Of a stretch of DNA of 64,000 nucleotides, positions 33,255-40,200 are shown one piece after another. Position 1 is the first letter of the stretch. Each line of letters starts with the position of its first letter. Where the stretch lies: contig JACRBL010000046.1 of the NCBI GenBank assembly GCA_016234485.1, positions 1 to 64,000 of the forward strand. The letters run 5' to 3'. The notes under the pieces were generated by a model. The model did no database searches and was not told the origin of the DNA. It worked only from the letters and a program-made list of their open reading frames with translations. A program made the position numbers and the translations under genes. This stretch comes from Chloroflexota bacterium. GTDB lineage: Bacteria > Chloroflexota > Anaerolineae > Anaerolineales > Villigracilaceae.

Positions 33255-33411
33255 ACCAGTAATCAGTTTTCAGTAGCCCGAAGGGCTTCGTGTGTGAGCG
33301 CGGGGATGGAATCCCCGCCGCGGCGCCCACCGAAGCAGAGTCCCGCGAAAGGCTTGCGCTGAGCGAAGTCGAAGCATCGGGAGTGAGGCGCAACGTCCTC
33401 GGAAATTTTGC
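33255..33411. repeat. Cluster of dispersed repeat fragments
   Basis: The stretch contains AGCCC-GAA-GGGCT, a perfect GCGGGGAT-GGA-ATCCCCGC hairpin (33300-33318) and a CTGAGCGAAGTCGAAG fragment (33358-33373) of the type also found inside the molybdenum hydroxylase gene. No coding potential is seen. Confidence 0.6.
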
Positions 33412-33427
33412 GTAATAGAAATGGTTC

Positions 33428-33456
33428 TTGTAACCGAAAGTCGGTTCGACTATAAT
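33428..33456 (+). promoter_or_regulatory. Strong sigma-70-type promoter of the SPFH gene
   Basis: TTGTAA (33428-33433), a 17-base spacer and TATAAT (33451-33456). The start site would lie near 33463, and AAGGAG precedes the ATG at 33486. Confidence 0.85.
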
Positions 33457-33485
33457 GCAAGTGTTAATTCACAAAGGAGAAAATC

Positions 33486-34529
33486 ATGGCTAGAATTTTT
33501 GATGTCATCGAGTATCCGAATGAGATGGCGAATGAGATCGTCCATCGCTTCCCCGAAACGGGCATCGGCGATTTTCGCATTGGCTCGCAATTGATCGTAC
33601 GCGAAAGCCAATGGGCGGTGTTCTTCCGCGATGGGAATGCGCTGGACGTGTTCAAAGCGGGACGCCATACCATTTCCACCGCGAACGTCCCGCTCTTGAT
33701 TGACCTGATCGGCAAAGCCTTTAACGACCGCACGCCGTTCCCCGCCGAAGTTTACTTTGTGGCTCGCAAAGAATTCGCGAGCATGAAGTGGGGCACGTCG
33801 AACCCGATCCTTGTTCGCAACCCAGGCATGGGACTCGGCGCGGTGTTGATGCAGGGCTACGGCACGTATTCCTTCCAGGTGAAAGATCCGCAACAGTTCG
33901 TGACGCAGGTCGTCGGCACGCGCGGCGCCTACGGCACGAACGAGATCGAAGACCGTCTGCGCGACATGTTGCTCTCGAAGGTGCAGGATGTATTGACCGA
34001 AGCCGCCATTAAAAACGCGGCGGACGTGATGGGCGCGATGAACGAGGAGATCGGCGCGGCGGTGCGTGCCAAGGCGCAGGATGATTTCGAAGCCCTCGGC
34101 CTCACGCTCAAGACGTTCTACATCGGCAACATGCGCCCCTCCAGCAAGACCGCGCAGGAACTTCGCGACATGGGCGTGCTTGACCCCGCCACCTACGCCC
34201 AACTGCAAGCCGCCGACGCGATGCGCGAAGCGGCCAGCAACCCCAGCGGCGGCGCTGGCCTCACGGCTGGCATCGGCGCAGGCATGGGCATTGGCAATCT
34301 GATGCAACAGGCCACCTCTGGCATGGCGCAACAACAGCAAGGCGCGGCGGGCGGCGGCGCGGCCAAAGTCTGGCCGGACGTGATGACCCCAGGCGAGGCG
34401 GCCTCATACATGAAAGTGACCGAAGAAGATGTGATGGCCGCGATCAAAGACAAAAGCCTGAAGGCCAAGAAAGTCGGTAACGCGTATCGCATCAGCAAGG
34501 CTGTGATTGACGAGTATTTGGCGAGCTAA
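33486..34529 (+). CDS. SPFH-domain protein with C-terminal excisionase-like HTH
   Basis: The protein is 347 residues. Residues about 24-230 form an SPFH/band-7 domain of the YdjI type ('GSQLIVRESQWAVFFRDGNA', 'FPAEVYFVARKEF'), a scaffold that assembles at membranes. A Gly/Ala/Gln-rich linker (about 240-295) is followed by a 50-residue helix-turn-helix of the excisionase/MerR-like type (about 297-347: 'MTPGEAASYMKVTEEDVMAA' and 'KVGNAYRISKAVIDEYL'). Homologues of this group usually end in a zinc ribbon or short hydrophobic tail, so the DNA-binding-like tail is unusual. It is a single gene with a strong promoter, an AAAGGAG site and its own terminator. Confidence 0.87.
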   Translation: MARIFDVIEYPNEMANEIVHRFPETGIGDFRIGSQLIVRESQWAVFFRDGNALDVFKAGRHTISTANVPLLIDLIGKAFNDRTPFPAEVYFVARKEFASMKWGTSNPILVRNPGMGLGAVLMQGYGTYSFQVKDPQQFVTQVVGTRGAYGTNEIEDRLRDMLLSKVQDVLTEAAIKNAADVMGAMNEEIGAAVRAKAQDDFEALGLTLKTFYIGNMRPSSKTAQELRDMGVLDPATYAQLQAADAMREAASNPSGGAGLTAGIGAGMGIGNLMQQATSGMAQQQQGAAGGGAAKVWPDVMTPGEAASYMKVTEEDVMAAIKDKSLKAKKVGNAYRISKAVIDEYLAS

Positions 34530-34551
34530 AACGCATTGCATAGTGAAAGCG

Positions 34552-34582
34552 AAGGAGTCTGGTTGAAGCCAGACTCCTTTTT
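34552..34582 (+). terminator. Intrinsic terminator of the SPFH gene
   Basis: An 11-bp stem (34552-34562 with 34569-34579), a 6-base loop and T5. Confidence 0.9.
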
Positions 34583-34607
34583 GATTCAAAACGTTGAACG
34601 TTTAACG

Positions 34608-36164
34608 TTAAACGTTGAGTTCCGCCATCACATCATTGACGCAATCGAGGACATCGCCCGCCAGCACGGACGCGGCGCTTCCGACCTCGCTGAGGGCGGA
34701 CAGCCCAGCCTGCGCGTGGATCCACGCCCCGGCCGCGGCGGCCTCGAACGCGTCCACGCCCTGGGCGCGCAGGCCGACGATGAGCCCCGCGAGAACATCA
34801 CCCGTCCCTGCGCGGGCAAGCGCGGGAGAGGCAAACGGCAGGACGGCGGTTCTTCCATCGGGAGAGGCAATCACGGTGAACGCGCCTTTTAGCACGACGA
34901 TGTGTCCCCAATCTTGCGCGTATTTTTCCGCGATGAACTCGCGGTTGTTTTGGATGTCGTCTTTCGAGAGTCCCGTCAGCACGGACATTTCGCCTGGGTG
35001 CGGAGTGAGAACGGTGAGCGCGGGGAGTTTGTTATGCCAGTCGGGAATCTGTGCGAGGAGTTTCAGGCCGTCGGCGTCAATCACGAGCGGCGGCATCTTC
35101 GGTGCTTCGAGAAGTTTGGCAAGGAAATCGCGAGTGGTCTCTTCGAGGCCGAGTCCACAACCGACGAGGAGGGCGGTGGCGCGTCCGAGATTCTGCGCGA
35201 CAGAGATGGCGCTCGCGTGGGCGATGAATCCGTTTTCGTGCGGGAGAGGAATCCAGGTCACTTCGGGGAGGTGACCCGCGAGAGCCGCGTGCAGTGGCGC
35301 AGGCGCGGCCAGCGTCACCAGTCCCGCGCCGACGCGGTAGGCGGCTTTGGCAGAGAGGTAGGCCGCGCCTGTGTAAGCGATTGATCCCGCCGCGACGAGG
35401 GCGGTACCAAACGTCCCTTTGTGCGCGTCGGAGGGACGCGGCGGCAGATGGTCAGCGACCCACTCCACGTCGGGGACGAAGCGAGGGATGTCCGCGAGCG
35501 CGGGGAGGTCGTCGGGGAGTCCGATATCCACCACGTCGAGTTCGCCCACGAGGTCGAAGGCGGGGAAGCAGAGCAGTCCCTGTTTGACGCAGGCCATCGT
35601 GACGGTGAGGTCGGCGGGCAGGGTTTCATCGGCGGCCGCGCCAGTGTCGCAATCCACGCCTGAGGGACAGTCCACGGCGACGATGAAGGGAGGCTCGTCG
35701 AGGGAGGCGAGGATGGATTGCACGCTGAAAAGCAGGTTGGCGATTTCGGGTTTGAGCGGGAGTTGGATGCCCGTGCCGAGCAGACCGTCGAGGAGCAGGT
35801 CGGCGGTTTCGAGGCAGGCCGCGAGGGAATCGAATTCGTCATCTTCTTCGGCGAGGAGGATTTCGCCGCCCGCGTCGAGGAGGCGTTGAACGAGTTCATC
35901 ATCTTTCGTTTTACGTTTTACGCAATACGCTTTCGCTCTCCATCCCGCGCTCGCAAGATACGCCAGGGCAACCAGCGTATCGCCGCCATTGTTGCCCGAG
36001 CCAACGAGACCGAGGACTTCGTCCCAGCCGTTTTCTTCGCCCACCGCGTAGACGATGTCCGCCATGCCGCGGCCCGCGTTTTCCATCATTTGAGAGTAGG
36101 CGAGGCCGCTGGCGTCGGCTTCGCGTTCGATGGCTTTCATTTGGGAGACAGTGACGAGTTTCAT
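34608..36164 (-). CDS. nnr: Bifunctional NAD(P)HX epimerase / ADP-dependent dehydratase
   Basis: This 518-residue cytosolic enzyme repairs hydrated NADH and NADPH. The N-terminal YjeF domain (about 8-215) interconverts the R and S hydrates and shows 'GLVGSGNNGGDTLVAL'. The C-terminal ribokinase-like domain (about 235-510) dehydrates the S form using ADP, with 'VIDADGLKLLAQ', 'TPHPGEMSVLTG' and 'ARAGTGDVLAGL'. The start at 36164 matches the usual 'MKLVTVSQMKAIE' beginning and has GAGG upstream. Residues about 79-87 ('AYCVKRKTK') are encoded by an ACGTAAAACG repeat (35905-35930), and the last residues derive from an ACGTTAAACG repeat. Confidence 0.95.
   Translation of the reverse strand: MKLVTVSQMKAIEREADASGLAYSQMMENAGRGMADIVYAVGEENGWDEVLGLVGSGNNGGDTLVALAYLASAGWRAKAYCVKRKTKDDELVQRLLDAGGEILLAEEDDEFDSLAACLETADLLLDGLLGTGIQLPLKPEIANLLFSVQSILASLDEPPFIVAVDCPSGVDCDTGAAADETLPADLTVTMACVKQGLLCFPAFDLVGELDVVDIGLPDDLPALADIPRFVPDVEWVADHLPPRPSDAHKGTFGTALVAAGSIAYTGAAYLSAKAAYRVGAGLVTLAAPAPLHAALAGHLPEVTWIPLPHENGFIAHASAISVAQNLGRATALLVGCGLGLEETTRDFLAKLLEAPKMPPLVIDADGLKLLAQIPDWHNKLPALTVLTPHPGEMSVLTGLSKDDIQNNREFIAEKYAQDWGHIVVLKGAFTVIASPDGRTAVLPFASPALARAGTGDVLAGLIVGLRAQGVDAFEAAAAGAWIHAQAGLSALSEVGSAASVLAGDVLDCVNDVMAELNV
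35905..35930. repeat. Short ACGTAAAACG-type repeat captured in frame in nnr
   Basis: Two CGTTTTACGTTTTACG units followed by CGCAATACGC. A related AACGTTTAACGTTAAACGTT repeat overlaps the 3' end of the same gene at 34591-34616. Confidence 0.55.
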
Positions 36165-36305
36165 GGGAGCCTCTTTTCTGAGGGTATTATAGTGCGAATG
36201 GGACGCGGAGAACGCGGATGGACGCGGAAAAATTTGCTGGTTCTTATTGGCAAGGTCTGGAATATAATTCAGAAACACTATCTAAAACTTGAGGAGATCG
36301 TCAGC

Positions 36306-36890
36306 ATGTTACTCATTATAGAACTTCTCTTTTTTGGCGCAGGTCTATGGGCGGTTATTTCGGGTAAATTACCAACGGCGCTTTTTTCCATTCTGTTCGG
36401 GAGGGGAAACTACGAATTGTCACCTGCTAAAACGCGACTCTTCGCATTATTTCTCCTTTCTCCACTTCCCTTAACTTACCTGGTCTCATTCCTGCTTACT
36501 GTATTACTAGGGACAAAAGGCACGGGATATGCAATACTATTTGAGATTGTTTACGTCCTTTCGACGATCTTCGCGTCAGTCATCGTAGCCCGAAAAATTC
36601 GTCAGCCAGAAATTCAAACGACGGATAAACAACCAGATTCAACAGCCTCAGAACATAAAACCGTCAACTATGGCGCTAAGCTGGGGATTATATTTGGCAT
36701 TGTTGTATTTATCTGCATAACGGCAACCACTGGCTTATCGCTGATAGGATTAATCATCTCGGCTTTAACTGGTGGAACTCGCTTGGTGGGAAATTTCATG
36801 GCAGATATATTCCCGTTTATCCTTTTGGCTGTCATCACAGGCGTTGGCGCATTTGGCATTTACAAACTTGTCATTATCCTTCGTAAATAG
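36306..36890 (+). CDS. Four-TM membrane protein, function unknown
   Basis: The protein is 194 residues with hydrophobic segments at about 2-20, 45-70, 75-98, 120-150 and 160-190. A polar loop (about 100-118, 'QPEIQTTDKQPDSTASEHKT') lies in the middle. GAGGAG lies 9 bases before the ATG at 36306, and a TATAAT lies at 36263-36268, so the start is reasonable. Codon use is AT-richer than the surrounding genes, like the membrane protein at 23707-24672, which hints at a different origin. I recognise no family. It is divergent from nnr and convergent with the alpha-2-macroglobulin gene. Confidence 0.7.
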   Translation: MLLIIELLFFGAGLWAVISGKLPTALFSILFGRGNYELSPAKTRLFALFLLSPLPLTYLVSFLLTVLLGTKGTGYAILFEIVYVLSTIFASVIVARKIRQPEIQTTDKQPDSTASEHKTVNYGAKLGIIFGIVVFICITATTGLSLIGLIISALTGGTRLVGNFMADIFPFILLAVITGVGAFGIYKLVIILRK

Positions 36891-37136
36891 ATCAGGCTAT
36901 TATTTCCCAAATTCCACGCCCACCTATTCAAATTTGAATCAGGGATGCGCGAGCAATGACCAGCGGATGCCTTCGGCAAAGGGACACCTGCACCGACCGC
37001 AGGTGCGGTGTAAGCGGATGAAAGTCACCAAGGCAAAGAGTCGCCCCATCCGTTTATCCGCTTCAATCCGCTGACCATCACCTTCACGCCGCGTTGGGGT
37101 CTGGGGACGAATGGAAGTCACACCAACATAAAAAAT

Positions 37137-37169
37137 ACGGACTCCGAAGGCTGAGCCTTCGGAGTCCGT
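37137..37169 (-). terminator. Strong terminator of the alpha-2-macroglobulin gene
   Basis: A 15-bp perfect stem (37137-37151 with 37155-37169) and 3-base loop. On the minus strand it is followed by ATTTTTTAT. It could also serve the convergent plus-strand gene, less well. Confidence 0.88.
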
Positions 37170-37192
37170 TCTTCATTACTTCTTGTTTTTCC

Positions 37193-37228
37193 CCTTCCCC
37201 CATTTCCGATCTTCGAAATGGGGGAAGG
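37193..37228. repeat. 14-bp-stem hairpin immediately 3' of the alpha-2-macroglobulin gene
   Basis: CCTTCCCCCATTTC pairs perfectly with GAAATGGGGGAAGG around an 8-base loop. It resembles the CCTTCCCC hairpin at 19459-19533, so it is probably a dispersed repeat that may also stabilise the mRNA end. Confidence 0.7.
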
Positions 37229-37242
37229 ACGGGATGGGGGTT

Positions 37243-40200
37243 TTACGGCCTCACCACAAACACCGTTCCATCGCCTCTGCCATACACATCAGGGAAGTAG
37301 AACTCGTACGCTGTGGTCGGGATGACGTTGAACGTTCCCGCCGTGCTGGCGCGGGCGAGGTACGTGAAGACATATGTCCCTGCGGGCAGGTAATCGGCAG
37401 AGAGGACGACCTTCTCGTCGCGGAGTTCGGTGTGGGTGAAGTACCACCAGCCCCAGCCGCGGCGGGCAAAGTCGAGCGCTGTGTAGGTGTACGGGACTTG
37501 CACATCCGTCAGCAGGGACGAGTCCACGGCCTCGAGGCCAGCGGGAAGCGGATCGTTGACCACCACATAATGCAACGCGGCGGGCGCGACGATGGTGACG
37601 CGCACGTTGACCAGGTCGCCGCGCTGGACTTCGGCGATCGGTTTCTTGGCGTCATCAATGCTGAAGTATTGCCGCGAGACGATGATGCCACGATCCAACG
37701 CTTTGACATCCTTCACGGGCAACTCGGCGTTGAGATAGGCGGTGTAGTACAGGTTGCCTGTCCCTGCGCCACGCGCGATGACGAGATAATTCACCTGCTC
37801 GGAGAGTTGTTCGTCTGTGATCGCCACGTTGATTGACGTGGTCAGGTTCTCAACAGAGGCCTGTCCCTGCGCGAGCGAGTCGCCGTTGATGCCGACCGCG
37901 TAGGAGTAACTCGATTCAAATTCCTTCGAGTAGTTCAGCCAATCGGTGAGGGCAAGTAGAGTCCACGCGGTTTCCTGGGTGGAGCCCCAGCCGTCGGAGC
38001 CGCGGTGCGCCATCAGCCAGCGGACGGCGTCGGTGGTGTGAGCCGCCTCGGGGTTGATCCGAACGAACGCGTCCAGCACGATGGCCGTCGAGCGCAAGTC
38101 CGTGTTCCAGTTCCAGTAGTCCGTCTCGGCTTCTTCCCAGTGCGCGCCCGCGGCGGAGAGAACGGCCGCGGAGGTCAGGTCAGACATCAGCGTTTTGACG
38201 CGCGTGGATTTTTCGTCGTCCATGAAGAAGGCTTGCGCGAGGTAGGCCTTGCCATAGTTGCCGAGGCGCAGGCGGTTGTCGTAGAGGAAGTTGGCGGGGG
38301 TGTAGGGCAGTTCGCCCGCGCGGGTGAGCGCGTAAACGATGAAGGCCTGACGGTTGTATTGCCAGGTCGCGTCGTTGCGGTCGAGGCGCGGCATGTTTTC
38401 GAGCAGATAACCGATGGCATTGCCGAACACGTCCGCGTCGATGTCGTAGCCCGTGGCCTTCGCTTCCACGAGGCCGAGCAAAATGTAGGCGCTGGTCTGC
38501 GGGTCGCTTTCCTGTCCATCCCACCAACTCCAGCCGCCGTCGGCCATTTGCTTGGCGTAGATGCGTTGGAGCGCGGCGCTCACTTGCCCATCCAGTTTCG
38601 CGCGCAATTCTTCGGAGGGTTGTCCCGCGAGTTCGAGCGCGCGCAACGCCGCCAGGTTCGGCAGGATGCGCGAGACGGTCTGCTCCATGCAGAGGTATTC
38701 AAAATCTTCGAGCGCTTGCAGGCCGTCGAGCATCGAAGCCGCGAGTGAGGGCGAGAGTTCCACGTTGACCGCCGCGGATTTATACGGGATGGACGTGGGG
38801 ATGGCGATTGCCTCGGTGACGGAGTTCGCGTCTCGCAACACGCCCGACGTCCCGACAGTCTCTTCGACGTGGAAGGTGTACACGGGGATGCCCTGCGCGT
38901 CCAATGTGCCGACGGCGGGTTTGCTGGCATCCGAATATTTTCCACCCTTCGCGCTGACGGTGAGATCAACCCGCATCGCGTCGCGATTCACCTTCACGTC
39001 CCACGTGACATATTCCTGCTGACCCGCGCCGACTTCGACAGTCTGCTCGACATCGGATTGGATTTCAACTCCCTCCGCTTCGAGCCTGACCTTGACGGTG
39101 AGCGGCTCCTTCGTGTTGTTGTGCACGCTCGCGCCGACCCGCGCGCTATCTTCGACGATGAAGAAGCGCGGCGCCTGCGCGTTGACGAGCAACGGCTTGC
39201 TACTCACGATCTCGTGGATCTCCTCGCCGACGAGGGAATCCTTGGTAACCACGCGCGCCTTCATTTGCCACGTGGTCAAATTTTCGGGCAACGTGACGGT
39301 GACTTTCGCCTGCCCGCTTCGGTCGGTTTGGACTTGCGCTTCGTAGAAGGCGGTGTCGCGGAAATCCTGGCGAATGGTCATCACGCCGAAATCGCCGCCG
39401 CCTTTTCCGCCGCCGCTTCCGCCGCCCTGACCGTCCATGACGGCCTCGCGGTACTTATCGTTGTAATCGTCCGCGTTCAAGACGATGCCCAGCGCGGTTT
39501 GGACGCTGAGCCAGCGTTCGGGATAGAAGGCCGAGAGGATGGGCGGCGTGTTTGTCGGGGCGAGGGCCAGCACGGCTTTATCCACCAGCGCCAGCGAGAC
39601 TTCGGCCTGCACGGGTTTGCCCGCGTAGTCTTTGACGGTGACGGTGTACGTCACCTTGTCGCGCGGCCCCGCGGACTCTTTGTCCGCTTCGATGGACACG
39701 CTCAATTCCTGTTGTTTCAAATCCACGTCCAGCCGCGCCATGCCAACTTTGAAATCGGGGCCAGAGGTTTCGTCCGCGCCTTTGATGACGACGACGGAGA
39801 CGTAGGCAACGGGAGCCATGTCTTTGGTAATTGGCAATTCGTAAATGGTCGAGTTGCCGTCGAGTTTGACAACTTCTTGTTTGTAGATGTGGCCGCGCTC
39901 GTACGTGACCAGCGCATAATGCTCGCCTTCAAACGGTTGGGCGATGAGCAGTTTGGCGGTATCGCCGACCGAATAGAAATCCTTGTCCTTCACGAGTTGG
40001 AAGGAGCGGTCGTTCGTCTGTTGCCACGGGATATATTCCTTGCCCGCGACCCAGATAAATTGCGACGATTTCTGCTGATTGCCCTTTTCATCCTGCACGT
40101 GGACAACGGCCTTGTAGACGCCGCCTTGCGTGGGCGTGAACGAGACCTGGGCGAGGCCATCCTTGTCGGTGGTCACTTTCAAGCCAGTTTCCGCGGGGAC

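Larger units (their letters stand above)
36891..37242. other. 352-bp gene-free stretch made of repeats and hairpins
   Basis: CAGCGGAT at 36960-36967 and AAGCGGATGAA at 37013-37023 face ATCCGTTTATCCGCTTCAATCCGCTG near 37049-37074 as inverted copies. Inside is a small hairpin (ACACCTGCACC against GGTGCGGTGT, 36985-37012) resembling the ends of the 60-bp nested element seen at 4127 and 57161. Then come a terminator at 37137-37169 and a hairpin at 37193-37228. No gene or RNA gene is seen. Confidence 0.7.

Noticed and set aside
36891-37242. A possible small RNA or tRNA gene in the 352-bp gap
   Set aside because: The strong pairings are explained by inverted dispersed repeats and a terminator; no cloverleaf or CCA end was found.
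37183-37836. Plus-strand open frame at the 3' end of the alpha-2-macroglobulin gene
   Set aside because: It begins inside a hairpin repeat and continues antisense to coding sequence.
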